From the NCBI GenBank assembly GCA_030220185.1, contig JASPKZ010003438.1, positions 434,001-498,000 on the forward strand: a DNA stretch of 64,000 nt. The letters are read 5' to 3'. Source of the stretch: Diploptera punctata. Lineage: Eukaryota; Arthropoda; Insecta; Blattodea; Blaberidae. Below the pieces are notes generated by a model that did not search any database, was not told the origin of the DNA, and worked only from the letters and a program-made list of their open reading frames with translations. Shown here in pieces: positions 1 through 11,882 of the stretch. The position numbers were made by a program, and so were the translations under genes. Positions within the stretch are counted from its first letter, which is position 1. The number at the start of each line of letters is the position of its first letter.

Positions 1-2135
1 GGAAGATGTCCACATAATCATGTCATCTGCAAAATGAGCTGTCTTTATTTCTGTGTTTGATATAGCTGGTGGCAGATCGTTGATGTAGATGTTGAACAGG
101 ATTGTACTTAGTACTGCACCTTGATGGAGGCCCATTTTTATTTGTCGGAATTTGGACGTACTGTCATTGTATTTTGTAGCACAGAAACATTGTGAAAGGA
201 ACTGGGTGATCCAGTTTAACATATTGTTTTGAATGCCTAGTTTTGTGAGTTTTTCAAGTAATTTATATCTCCATACTGAGTCATATGCTTTTTCAAAATC
301 AATGAAAACTGTTAGCGTATCTTGATTTTTGTTGAAAGATTCTTTGGCATCTTGAGAAAGTTGAATTGTATTTTCTTTTGTAGAGAGATGTTGCCTGAAT
401 CCTGTTTGTGCTGTTGTTAGTATGTTTTTACTTTCTAAGAACCAATTTAGTCTCGCTGAAATCATACGTTCTGCTGTTTTTGCAATGACACTTGTTAAAG
501 AGATTGGTCTGTAATTATTTATATCATCAGCTGTCTTGTCTTTTTTTAAATAGGGATAATTACTGCATTTTTCCACTCTGTGGGTACAGTAGAGGTCCAT
601 GATAGATTAAATAATTTCAGTAGTGTATTCCTTCCCTTTTGGCCAAGATGTTTCAAAAATTCAACATGTATTTTATCTGGACTAGGAGATTTGTTGTCTT
701 GTAACTCGTGTATTGCAGAATTTAGTTCCCATATGGTAAATTCTTTGCCGAATATATCATTCTTTTGTTCTTGATGCTTCTTAAAAGTCTTGAGATCTTT
801 TTAATTTGCCTTTGCTTCTTTTAGCTTTAGGAGGGAGTTTGTGTTGAGAGCTGTAGTGTTTATTAAAAGCTTCAGCAATAGAGTTGTTGGAAGTAAGTGT
901 TTTCCCATTAAATTTGAGTGGTTCTTTCTTTGTATCTCTCTGACTTGTGATTTTACTTATATATCTATATACTTTTTTTGAGTCTTTTCTGTAATCAGCT
1001 TTTTCAATAAATTCACTGAATGCATTTTTCTTTGCTGCATAGATTTCTTTTTTAAACTTTGCTGCCTTTCTTCGCCATTCTTGTGTATCTATTGGGTTGT
1101 TGGACAATTCTGCTTTTCTTCTTGCTGTGTCCCTTTCTTCTTTTAACTTGGATAAGCCTGCGTTCCAAAAGGGTTTGTAGTGTTTAGTTCTTCCTCTTGG
1201 GATCCAATTTTTTGCTGCTTCAAGAATTACGTTTGAGATGGTATTATTAAGTTTATCTGTAGATACTTTGTACTGGATTAGGTTTAATTTATGTTCAGTT
1301 TCTTCTGTAAATTTTTCCCAATTAGCTTTTCTAAAATTCCAAGAGTATTTTGTTTTTTGTTTACTGTTATTTTGTTTGTCCTGATGTATTATAGATGCAA
1401 CAACTGCTCTATGTTCCTATCCTAGATCTTCAATGATTTCACGTGTAGTCTTATCTTTCAGGTCAGATGAAACTAACAGGAGATCTGGATTTGTACACTG
1501 GCCATTATAATGTATGTATGTAGGACAGTCATCATTCTTATAGATAAGTTCTAAAGTGTTTGAATTTAATAAATATTCAATAGTTTTGCCACTAGGATTG
1601 TAGTCTTTGTATCCCCATTTAGGTGAATGGCCATTAAAATCACCAATCAGAATTGTTTTTGGATAAATATTAATTATATCTAGACAGGGGTTGTTATTAG
1701 GTGGATTGTATATTCCATATATGTTGTAATGTGAATTTCCTTTCCAGATTTCAATTTGGACGATTTCGATTTTGTCTTCTTGTTGCATTTCCTTTATATA
1801 ACTTTAGATTTTGATAAAATATTTGTTCTGACGCCTGCAAGAATTCCACTAGCTACTTGCCGTGCTTTGGGGAGGATATGTATGTTGAATCCAGGAAATT
1901 GAAAATATTTTAGTTGGTCTCTTGATACATTAGCTTCTTGTATGATAAATACATCTATCCCATTTTCCTCTATGATTGTTTGTAGTTCGGTTTTCTTACT
2001 CTGCATAAGTCCTCCTGCGTTCCATTGGAGAATTTTAAAGATGTTCTGTATATGACGTCCTGAAGATATCCCCATCCGGAGATCCGAAAAGGGGGCTGTT
2101 TTACCTCCGGAAAATTTGTCTGAAAGATTTGCCAT
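1..2135 (-). pseudogene. Jockey-like LINE (family B): APE endonuclease plus reverse transcriptase, broken
   Basis: Non-LTR retrotransposon read on the minus strand. The 5' part (about 2135-1417) encodes an AP-endonuclease-like domain, with LQWNAGG at the start and GDFNGHSPKWGY in the middle. A linker follows (1416-781), then a reverse transcriptase (780-1) whose core motifs are readable: VFIDFEKAYDSVW, GLHQGAVLS and FADDMIMW near the window edge. The 3' end lies outside the window. The frame is broken by a shift near 1790, a TAG at 1417, a stop at 781 and a shift near 548, so this copy is dead. The APE motif GDFN-HSP-WG and the RT match the Jockey/R1 side of the LINE tree. The exact clade is inferred, not tested. 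Confidence 0.85.
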
Positions 2136-2500
2136 TGTTCAGCATAAATGTAACCGTTTTTTTAAGAGGGCACCAATTTTTTATTTGTAATGGTGGTTAC
2201 ATCACCCACTCACATAAAACCCCCAGTATGACTGGGGGGCCACACATGCCGTTGGTTAATGGGTCCATCGGACCTTGCCGGGAGGACCTATATATTTGAA
2301 TCCACCGACCATTCTCACAAGCACCATTTGTGGACCATTTCTACGCCGTGGCATGTCAGCATAAGTGTTGAAATAGCATTTCCTCTATTTCTGATGATGT
2401 GGTTATACCACCATTACTCGGTCCTCATAGCCTCATTTGTAAGATCAGGTTGCACCACGAGCAGGTTGAGGTTGAGATTTGGATAGGAGAGGTTACGTAA
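2136..2500 (-). other. Probable 5' leader of LINE B
   Basis: Non-coding sequence directly upstream of the LINE B endonuclease on the minus strand. It contains a short GC-rich palindrome (CCCCAGTATGACTGGGG at 2221-2237) and is richer in G+C than the AT-rich DNA beyond 2500, which suggests it belongs to the element. The true 5' end is not identified. Confidence 0.35.
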
Positions 2501-3256
2501 TGCACTTCACTATCCTTTGCAACCCACAATTAAAGAAATTGTATTACATAACAGTCTTTCTAAATAATGCTTTTAAAATTGTTTTAAGTCATTGTTGTCA
2601 GAATTATAAAGCTTTCTGTTATAACTGTAATAAGAACACCTGCTTAACTTCATATTTTTTAAATGAAAGTAAACTAAGCTCTGATTGGATGTTAAAACAA
2701 TTAACTTTTCGATTTAACAAGTCAAATTTAAACCTTGTATATAATGGACTATTAACCAATAGAATTTAAAATTACCATCATGTGATGTAATAATGTTCTC
2801 TAAAATTATAAAAGAATTACACTAGTCATTCTGCATACAACTTTCAATAAAGATAGAAGCAAGAAGAGTTCTCAAGATAAAATGTAATATTTAATACAAA
2901 AATAATAATTGATTTAAGAAAAGAAAATAATTTAATTTTAATTGACGGTGAAGAATAATTCCACCTACATTTATTTAATCTGCTGGGAACCTACAAAGTG
3001 AATAAATTTGTAATTATTTCTACAAGAAACATTTTTTTATGATTGTGAAGTGTTTTCCTATCCAGTGTACCAACTTCCGACCCTAAGAAGAGAATCCAGC
3101 TCTACCGAAAATTAAACCCAACCTGAACCAGTAATTCTTTTTGGGGGGGGGGATACCAATCCTTCAATATGTTACTACAACATCGGGTATGAAGAGAGTT
3201 AGCTGCTTCAAAACACCGCCACAACATGGGAAAAGAATTACTTCTTCAATTAAACG
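2500..3256. other. AT-rich spacer, nothing recognised
   Basis: AT-rich DNA with a run of ten G at about 3143-3152. I see no gene, no structured repeat and no inverted pair here. Confidence 0.4.
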
Positions 3257-3640
3257 ACATTTAACTAAAAACTAACTATCGAACCCCCAGAGATTCATGA
3301 CTGCCCAGACATATATGAACTCTCCATACATCCCTATCCTGAGCTAATATTTTCCAATCATGCTCTGTATAATTTATCTCCATTAAAATTGTGGTTATAT
3401 TTGCCTTCCTACAGGACAGGTTCTTTCTGGTTTTTCTACAGGAAGATTTCATTTCCTTCTTTTAGTCCCCATTTATACCACATGTCCAACCAATGACAAT
3501 CTATAGGTCTTAGCTCATTGCATCTAGTTTCCCATAAACATCATGTAAAAAATTTAAACTCCATGGTACGACAGTCCTAGAAGATCCTTAGCCTTCTAAT
3601 AATCGGCTAGTCTCACATCCAGATCATAGAGGTGGAGATG
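3257..3640 (-). mobile_element. LINE family A, 3' end fragment
   Basis: Matches the C-terminal coding end of LINE family A in reverse (the CCTATCCTGAGCTAAT block that encodes LAQDRD). It starts at the element's 3' tail, an AACTAAC repeat at 3257. Heavily decayed and 5' truncated. Confidence 0.65.
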
Positions 3641-3689
3641 ATTGTGCCAGTATAGGGATGGCATGTGTTCACCATGTTGGGTCCCCCAG

Positions 3690-4010
3690 CCTGGAGCTGC
3701 TACTCAAATTCCTCACAATGCAGGGTTAGCACTAGTCCCACACTTACAGGCCTCAGGGGGTCCCTGGGCTAGTAGGAGGTTAAGGCTCCCACTTTTTTAG
3801 ACAATCGGCACTTGTTGTCAGCCCTGCATGACGGCTGCCTTTACTCCCAGAACAAGCGTCTGGTACTCGTTTCCGTTAGTGATTGGGTCGACCCCAGGGC
3901 CAGAAGGTTTGGATCAGATTAAAAATCCTGACCCCACCAGGACTCGAAACCCTTGGCCTTCCAGATTGTAGCTCAGTGCCTTAACCATCTACGCTACAGT
4001 GTGCCCCAGT
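3690..4010 (-). repeat. tRNA-derived SINE, family 1 (copy 1 of 4)
   Basis: On the minus strand the head looks like a tRNA: A-box-like TAGCGTAGATGGTTAAGGCA and B-box-like GGTTTCGAGTCC, followed by a body of about 250 bp that recurs at 37785, 40195 and 55065. All four copies are in the same orientation. Pol III transcription is inferred from the boxes. Confidence 0.8.
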
Positions 4011-4183
4011 CCCATACTTGGTGAAATATAACTACAAGTAAAAATGTCTTATAGCACTGCTTCAAGGCATAATGTTTTAAACAATTCAACTACAGAGCAA
4101 GAAAATATTGTAGCTCATTTTATGTAGTTTTGTCCTTTTATCTAAGTGTTCATTTCTCTTTGATTCTAAACACTTCTCAAATA

Positions 4184-4990
4184 CAGTAAAAGCTTCTTAT
4201 TCGTGGTTCCTTTATTCGCAGGTTAAAAAAATGTGACATTTCTTGTATTCGCGGCTAAAAATGTATTTATTCACGTATCCAGCTGGTATATTAGAAGGAT
4301 TAGTGTCCTTTATTAATTATTTTTTTTTTACTGCAGGCAGGTGCCAAGGCGGCTTTTACAAATAGTGATTCAAACCAAATGGACAGATATGTATAAAAAC
4401 AAAACAAACCTTATTGTCACTAACCCTAAAGTTCATTGTTAAAAACTGTTGTATTTCATGTGCCGATATGTACTTATATGCCTCCATTGCCACGATTGGT
4501 ATACATATTGCTTCAAATTGTCATTCGTTGCAATAATTTTTATTGAATGACACGTGTCTCTTGTGCTTTGTTTCCAGTTCATGTCGAGTAAAAGGGGAAA
4601 AGATTTAGTACTGAAGAAAAAAAAATAGTGTTGCCAGTTAAAGTAAAAATATAAATTCTTGACCATTTATACGTGTTGGCGAGTCGTTTGCGTCCATATA
4701 AGACTCTGTTTCAGTGTTAATGAATCAAGAAATCCGAAGACAAAATAAGGAATTCCATCACATAATTCACAGCTGAATATCAAACTTAATTGAAAGACCT
4801 TTTAAAAGCGGTAAAAGAGGGAAAAATTGCTAAGTTCTTTAAGTCCTTGCTTATACCTGACAGTTATAATTAGTGGAAATTTTTCAAAATCTCTCATTAA
4901 TTGATTTTATTTTGACTATTTAACTCATAGACCAATAATCGGGCCTCTTCTGTTCGTAATGAGATATATTTCTGCAAATTTACTTCTTTG
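4184..4990 (+). mobile_element. Tigger/pogo-like DNA transposon, remnant 1
   Basis: Starts with TACAGTAAAAGCTTCTTATT, a terminal sequence of the CAGTAAAA type seen in Tigger/pogo elements, and is an inverted partner of the copy at 55895-58957. From 4576 a degraded reading frame (MSSKRGK... then a helix-turn-helix-like stretch) resembles the N-terminus of a CENP-B/Tigger transposase. The right end is too degraded to place; the limit given is where similarity to the other copy fades. Confidence 0.6.
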
Positions 4991-5214
4991 ACAAGGATAT
5001 CAATTCAACAATGTACGATCGATATGGTACAGCAAGAAATACCAAAAGGAAACAACCTAAAAAATTACCAAAAAAAGTTTGTTCTGTACTCCAAAAAAAT
5101 ATTAAATGTTGTATAATGAATCTACATTATTGTTAACAGTTATTTATCATACAATCATATGTTATTGATTTTTCCCAATCCCAAAGATATTTAACGGTAA
5201 AGTATGCTATTTAT

Positions 5215-6172
5215 AACTATATAGCCAGCTTAGAAATCACCCTGAAGTAAGATCAGAATACATAACCTCACATTTGGTAAATATTAAACTATACAGCCAG
5301 CTTAAAAATCACCCAGAAGTAAGATCGGAATACATAACCTCACATTTGGTAAATATCAAACTATACAGCCAGCTTAGAAATCATCCAGAAGTAAGATCGG
5401 AATACATAACCTCACATTTGGTAAATATTAAACTATACAGCCAGCTTAGAAATCAGCCAGAAGTAAGATCGGAAATTTGGTAAATATTAAACTATACAGC
5501 CAGCTTAGAAATCATCCAGAAGTAATATCGGAATACATAACCTCACATTTGGTAAATATTAAACTATACAGCCAGCTTAGAAATCACCCAGAAGTAATAT
5601 CGAAAATTTGGTAAATATTAAACTATACAGCCAGCTTAGAAATCATCCAGAAGTAAGATCGGAATACATAACCTCACATTTGGTAAATATTAAACTATAC
5701 AGCCAGCTTAGAAATCACCCAGAAGTAATATCGGAAATTTGGTAAATATTAAACTATACAGCCAGCTTAGAAATCATCCAGAAGTAAGATCGGAATACAT
5801 AACCTCACATTTGTTAAATATTAAACTATACAGCCAGCTTAGAAATCACCCAGAAGTAAGATCGGAATACATAACCTCACATTTGGTAAATATTAAACTA
5901 TATAGCCAGCTTAGAAATCGCCCAGATGTAAAATCGGAATACATAACCTCACATTTGGTAAATATTAAACTGTACAGCCAGCTTAGAAATCACCCAGAAG
6001 TAAGATCGGAAATTTGGTAAATATTAAACTATACAGCCAGCTTAGAAATCACCCAGAAGTAAGATCGGAATACATAACCTCACATTTGGTAAATATTAAA
6101 CTATACAGCCAGCTTAGAAATCACCCTGAAGTAAGATAAGAATACATAACCTCACATTTGGTAAATATTAAA
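5215..6172. repeat. Minisatellite, 14 units of 72 or 59 bp
   Basis: Tandem array anchored on GCCAGCTTAGAAATCA. Starts of successive GCCAGC blocks fall at 5224, 5296, 5368, 5440, 5499, 5571, 5630, 5702, 5761, 5833, 5905, 5977, 6036 and 6108, so units are either 72 bp or 59 bp. The 59-bp form lacks 13 bp (TACATAACCTCAC). The 72-bp unit has no stop in one frame, which produces spurious ORFs here; I do not regard them as genes. Confidence 0.95.
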
Positions 6173-6179
6173 GAGCAAT

Positions 6180-6520
6180 TAGATGCTCGCTTCTCACCGC
6201 TGGTGTCTCGAGAATCTTATTTATAATATGAATTATTAGTTTAATCTTATTAATTTGTGTTTTAGTAAGAGTAGCTTTTTAACTTTACTAGAATCTTGGT
6301 CACTATACGTGGATTTTGTAGTGGAGGAAATGGAGCTATAGCAGGTTCTTTTGGGGTTTCTCTCATTTTCCCTTACCACAATTTCATTCCACCTTTCCCC
6401 ATTTTCATCTCATCCATATCGTTCATCAGATGTAGTCAGCCTGCACCCTTGTTAATTACAGACCTCTATAAATATAAGGACGTAATCTAATATCTCAATC
6501 TGACCCTGAGTTGGACACAA
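6180..6520 (+). repeat. SINE family 2, copy 1, with a 71-bp insertion
   Basis: Same family as 29675-29965. The head keeps CACCGCTGG-GTC; the B-box region is split by 71 bp of AT-rich DNA at 6219-6289 flanked by the direct repeat AGAATCTT (6211-6218 and 6290-6297). The body and 3' end (CTGAGTTGGACA, near 6510) match the second copy. Confidence 0.7.
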
Positions 6521-7670
6521 ATTGATATTATTTTATTATATTAAAATAACACTCCCGCGAATTTCCTACTGATGTATATCACGCTCCTTCATCGTCACAT
6601 AACACATATATTTAATAACCACACTAAGAGTATTGCCAGGTGGGCTATAGGGAAATGTTATTAAATTGTTCAGCCATTTCTTACGTAAAATTTTACACTT
6701 TTAGGCCAATATTTAAATCTATGAGGATTAGGGGTTACATTAGAAAACACACGAAATATAGGCATATGTGCAAAATTAATGTAAGTAGTGGAAGACATGG
6801 CCTAAGTAGAGCAACCAATCAATTGTATAATGGAAGGCATCATTGTATTTTTTCAACCTCAAACATCCTTCAATTTTATTTTAAATTTGTTAAGGAATAG
6901 AAATGAAAACAAAGAAAAATATCATTTTTTATTAATGTAAATAGTTTTCTTAATAATTGATTAATTTTATTTTGTTTTGCATCATCTGAAAATATTGATT
7001 ACTTATAAGAGTAACTACCATAATATTTATGGCTAAAGAAAAACCATAAAATTATATGTAATTTCCAACCATATATTTGAAATTCTGTCATAACAGCAGT
7101 TAATTACAGATAACCTCTCACTCACCATACTTAAAGACATTATTTAATATAATCTCTAACATTAGCAATGCCACTTTCTTAGTGAAGTTAAGTGTTACAC
7201 TAAATAGTATATCACTGAATCATTTATAATATATGAAAAACATTTACCACCAAGATTAATGGTAGTATACAGTGAATAGCAATATCCAATAAGAGAGACT
7301 ACATGCATTTGAATTAAAAGATATAAGACCACATTTCATTTTACGATAAATTGGGAATTAAAGTGAAAATTATTAATGCCTGGTTCAAGTAATGGCTCTC
7401 AGTATCTCAATGATACGACATAGTATATAAAGTTGGAGATTAAATAATGGATCAGCTGTGATTAAAATCCTGTTGAGTGTAAAATTTTTTTGTTAATACA
7501 TTAACCAACTCTGGCTGTAATTTAATTTTATTAATGCACATCACACTAAGAGTATTTGTACTTCACTGGTCAAATTTAGATAAGAATTCTAGAATATTGT
7601 AATATTTGAATTCAATTTATGGCCGATACTTCACAAAGCTCTTTATTCAGAAAAGATTACAAATATAATA
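6521..7670. other. AT-rich spacer, nothing recognised
   Basis: AT-rich sequence with short open frames that show no domain or biased codon pattern. No repeat shared with the rest of the window was found. Confidence 0.4.
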
Positions 7671-7671
7671 T

Positions 7672-7830
7672 ACAGTCGGAGTTATGGCTGACGATGAACA
7701 TGATTATGTTTGAAATCGAGATATCATGGAAGCATGGATCCTATGAGGTGAGTTATTTAAACAATATGTTCTCCGATGATTTTTAATGATTATACCTCAT
7801 AATGTTTACTTCCCAACATTAATTAAATAT
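7672..7830 (+). mobile_element. Penelope-like element 3' tail (family PLE-1), solo
   Basis: Closely matches the sequence downstream of the endonuclease in the PLE-1 copies at 35566-35715 (minus) and 37125-37249 (plus), including TATGAGGTGAG after the ribozyme and the terminal block with CCTCATAATG. No endonuclease coding sequence precedes it, so it is a severely 5'-truncated or solo tail. Confidence 0.7.
7681..7730 (+). ncRNA. Hammerhead ribozyme of PLE-1, complete core
   Basis: Core CTGACGA at 7688-7694. Stem II uses AACAT/ATGTT around a GATT loop. GAA lies at 7712-7714. A three-pair stem III (ATC 7715-7717 with GAT 7720-7722, loop GA) precedes the cleavage base A7723. TTATGG (7682-7687) can pair with TCATGG (7724-7729) as stem I through Watson-Crick and G-U pairs. 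Very short stem III is the published style of hammerheads in Penelope-like elements. Self-cleavage would fall between 7723 and 7724. The extra T-T next to stem II may weaken it. Confidence 0.72.
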
Positions 7831-8340
7831 AATATACACAGTTCATCTCTTTGCCCATTCCACAATTTTCTTATTGTGTTACACATTTAAAGAAGAGTAC
7901 AAATGTTAGTTTTATCTGTAGAGAAAATTGGTTCGACAACCACTGTAGCACTTCCAGAAATGACCCCATGAACACAATCATAAGGTTCTATTTTATTTTA
8001 TATATCTTGAAATTAAAAATAATTGGCTTTGAACCATGTATTAGCGAATGAAACATCTGGGGATATAATTTTTATAATAAAAACATTGACTCGTCAATAA
8101 CACGATGATCTACATCAAAAGAAGAGGTTATAATCGTAAATTCTTGATGTTGATAACGATCTTAAAATTATCAATGTCTTTAGTTTTACTTAATATATCA
8201 CTTATGTTCGTCTAAAAGGGTTAACCACCTCGAATAACTCTTATATTAATGTCCAGATACAAAATTTCTACATCAAACATAAATTGTTTATAGACAAAGA
8301 CGCCATGTTTATACTGAATGAACGAGCCAATCACGATGCA
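7831..8340. other. Spacer, nothing recognised
   Basis: AT-rich sequence between the PLE-1 tail and LINE D. No motif or repeat seen. Confidence 0.4.
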
Positions 8341-8344
8341 ACCA

Positions 8345-10220
8345 CATGAACAATTCGGTTTCCGAACAGGTAGAGAATCTGCTAAAAGATATCGATGAAG
8401 CATTACGACTAAACAAAGGAAAATTCTAAAGAAACTAGGACCAACTACATTGAAGAAGAGGCAAAGCGAATAACCGAAGAAGCAAGAAAAGATCCTTACA
8501 TAGTTCTCAGGAAATCAAGACCAATGACCGCGAGTGAATTATCCATGGAAGATTGGGAAAATCACTTCCAATGTCTTTTAAACCACCACCAAAGAACTAT
8601 GTCACAAGAAACACATACCAGAACAATCACTGAACACCCAGAGCACATAACTAAAGATGAGATAAACCACGCCATAATATCGGCTAAGAACAAGAAAGCA
8701 GCGGGTCCCGACGGCATCTATGCTGAACATCTAAAAGACTCCTTGTACCTAATGGAAGACGTATGGCACAACTTATACAACAAATGTATAAACATAGGAA
8801 AAATCCCAGAAGCCTGGAGAACATCAGTAATAAAGATCATGCATAAAGGGAAAGGAGACACCAACAACCCAGACTCGTACCGCGGCATAGCTCTTGAAAA
8901 CTCTGCGTTCAAAATTTTCTCAAAACTCTTAACAACCAGGATCACGAACATAGCGGATAGACACATTCCGGAATGCCAATTTGGCTTCAGAAAGGGCAGA
9001 GGCACATTACAAGCGGTGAACTACCTCATAGACTCAATTGAAGACACATTAAGACATAATGGAAAGAAGTATTTCGCAGTGTTCATTGATTACAAGAAAG
9101 CGTTCGACCTCATCAACAGAGAAGTACTCCTTCAAAAACTCAGGCGGATATTAGAGGACTCGAGCCCATTAACAACGATTGTGACAAGCATCCTGGATCA
9201 CAACTATGTTCAACTGTACGACGAGGTCGCACTATCAAAGAAAATAAAGCAAAAAATGGGGTACTGCAAGGGAACCCCATCAGCCCACTGCTCTCAACAT
9301 CATGACAGCTGATATTGTGGATGTCACCAAAGATAGTGCGACATCGATCATAATGTACGCTGATGACATGGTATTGGGATCAACAAACAAAGATGAACTA
9401 CAATGCACATTAAATAGACTTGAAAAATGGGCAAATGAAAACTGCCTGCAAATAAACCATGAGAAAACTAAACAGATGACCTTCAGAAAAAAGGAGGAAA
9501 ACCTACTGAAAATGACAGGCTAATGCTCCTTGGTGAGCCACTAGACGTTGTATCGCAATTCACCTACCTAGGCATCACCCTACAAACAACCATTAAATCC
9601 TACAGAATACATGTGCAACAGAAGGTTTCAGCTGCAATAAGAGCGATATACAGCATAAAAAATCTCCACCAATTATCAACAGAAACAGCTATGACGCTCT
9701 TCAAGACAGTCATAACTCCCATAACAACATATGGAATTAACATAATATGGGACAACTCACAAACAGAGACTTGACACAAATAGAAACAGTAAAAGCACGC
9801 TTCATGAAAAGAGTTCTGGGAGTTGGAAAAACAGCACCTTCAAGAATGACGTACGTCTTAATGAAAGAAACCTTCTTCATTGAAAGACATTAGACGGCAG
9901 CTATTCCTACCGAACACCTGCGCATATGAGACAACAATGCAAGGACTACAGGAGAAGAGGAATAACATCTGCAGCGAATTCTACACAACAGAGGCTATGT
10001 GTACAAGAGAGTGGACACGACCAAACTACGAGATGAGGCACATCCTAACACGGTATGCAATCCATGGCTTTCACCACAAGGTTTGCAGCATAAAGCGATT
10101 CCACGAGCCAAACCAAGAATGCATATGCGAACTGTGTAACAATCCATGTGAACGATATCACGTCGAAAAGTGTGCGGAAAGACAATTATCGTTTAACAAG
10201 TTTTGCTTAGACTAAATTTA
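8345..10220 (+). pseudogene. LINE family D: reverse transcriptase and C-terminal CCHC, broken
   Basis: 5'-truncated non-LTR retrotransposon. From 8524 the RT palm is readable: KAAGPDGIYAEHL, SYRGIALENSAFKIF, FGFRKGRG and FIDYKKAFDLI, then NGVLQGNPISPLL near 9257 and YADDMVLG at 9356. A thumb-like region follows, and the C-terminus (about 10110-10180) carries a CCHC cluster, CICELC...H....C. Coding is broken by shifts around 9255-9300, a stop at 9521 and disruptions near 9772-9880. No endonuclease remains. The clade is uncertain. It differs clearly from LINE families A, B and C of this window. Confidence 0.8.
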
Positions 10221-10224
10221 CTAA

Positions 10225-10395
10225 CAATTTGCACATTTGTGCGCATTTACTTTCATTCAAAGGAAAATTCTACACGGTATTTGTCGACTTCATCAAGGCC
10301 TTTGACCTAATAGATAGGCACATGCTGACAAACAAACTCCAATCCATGACAAACGAAAACGCCCTACCTGGAATTATAAAAAACATTCTGGCATA
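10225..10395 (+). pseudogene. LINE reverse transcriptase fragment
   Basis: About 50 codons around RT motif A (FVDFIKAFDLIDRHML) directly abut the left end of the long-TIR element at 10396. It is not continuous with LINE D, which ends a few bases earlier, so it is either a second LINE scrap or LINE DNA into which the long-TIR element inserted. Confidence 0.6.
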
Positions 10396-10712
10396 TAATG
10401 CTATGGTTTATCTACGACGCAAAGCGCCAGCGCAAAAATTGCTCCCCATGTATTTAAATGAATTTTATCTACAACGCAAATTGCTGGAGAGAAATTTGCG
10501 CTGACATGTCGCGTCGTGTATTTGAATCACTTGAATCCGGGACGCAATTTGCCAGCGCAAACAAAGAATATAGAAGATATACTCATTGGTGTAATTGGTA
10601 AAAACAAACTATAAACTAAGATTTTATGACAAAATGTCGGAAATACAGTACTTGTTTTATGACTTTCCAATTTTAACGACGAAAGTTAGATAGTTTTGTT
10701 GCAAATCATCGA
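10396..10712 (+). repeat. Left inverted arm
   Basis: Pairs with 11883-12203. It ends at GCAAATCATCGA, matched by TCGACGATTTGC at the inner end of the right arm. Confidence 0.85.
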
Positions 10713-10734
10713 ACAATGGCAATGTGTGGAAAAA

Positions 10735-11010
10735 AACATACAACGGGTGAAAATTGAGATTTATGGAAAAATCATAGAACAAGTGTCAGATTTCTCGTAC
10801 TTAGGAAGTGTATTTGCAGAGTATAAGAGTGACATTGATTCAAAATTACAAAAATATAATAAATTGAATGGGGTAATACGAAGACATTTTGGTAAACAGA
10901 TGAGGACAGAGACAAAACTAAGATTACATAACATCACATCAAAAGCTGCTCTAAAATACAGAAGTGAAATTTGGATTTTAAATAAAAGAAACTCTTATAA
11001 ACGCGAGATT
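10735..11010 (+). pseudogene. LINE C-terminal fragment captured inside the long-TIR element
   Basis: Encodes a post-RT stretch (ISEQVSD-like FSYLGSVFAEY, then LRLHNITSKAALKYRSEIW) typical of the C-terminal region of LINE families such as family C in this window. It sits entirely between the two inverted arms. Confidence 0.65.
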
Positions 11011-11882
11011 GCGTCACGTCGGGCGCGACACGCTGTATAATAATGCTACTGGTCTAGCATGGAGCGCATACGATACGGTACAGCGCTTATGTTTATGGAA
11101 TTGTCGCCAGAAGGGACCACATATACGGGAAATCAAAATGACCAACGTTCATAATAAATTTCCAAATGTGTTTACAAAAATTAATGTATACAAACCTGTC
11201 CCTGCATAACCTAATGAAATAAATTACATACATACTATCTAGTAAACTATAAACTAATCTGATATACACTAAACTGACCCATCGGAACCTAACAAAATGA
11301 AGTGATTGAACATTTATTTCTTAACATATGGTTTGGAATTAAATGCAAATATTCGTCATTCTCACATATGTCCTGCCATCTGGTGGATTTAATTTTATAA
11401 GCGTTCACGTATGCCAACTTCAATTCTAATAAAGAACTTTGAAAATAAATTGAGAGGAAAAGGCATAATTTGTGTACATAGATGAACATATTAAAATTCT
11501 TTATAAAAAAAGTTTTAAGTATCGCTTCAAAACGTTTAAAATAGTACGAAATATTAGTAAAGACCATAGAGAACCGACAGAAAAAGTACCTAGAGCAACA
11601 GCATCATATTAATGTTGTTTGGAAAATTATAGAATAAATTATTCTTTAGTTCTTAAATAAACATATGGTTGATGAAAATACAAAATTTTAGAACACTTCA
11701 GATTTTCGCCTGAGCAGTTTTATCAGGTTTTGAATTTAATAGAAGACGAAATTTATGTACATGGATAATATCCCCAAGATACAATATTTACAGCTTTTAT
11801 TTATATCTTGACTAAGTTCAAGCTACAATAACTCCTTTCTCTGTACATCTCTATACTCCTTCATGCTCATATTGTACAGAAC
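11011..11882. other. Interior of the long-TIR element, mostly unrecognised
   Basis: AT-rich DNA with one possible PIF/Harbinger-like scrap at about 11688-11810. No intact ORF. Confidence 0.35.

Noticed and set aside
2479..2769. Small ORF of 96 codons
   Set aside because: AT-rich, no domain, no biased codon use and no splice context.
3640..4010. CRISPR-like or phage-like repeats
   Set aside because: Repeats are dispersed tRNA-derived SINEs in a eukaryotic context; no spacer array of any kind is present.
5274..6020. Repetitive ORFs with 24-residue repeats
   Set aside because: They arise because the 72-bp minisatellite unit is a multiple of three without a stop. The 59-bp units break the frame and there is no start context, domain or flanking exon signal.
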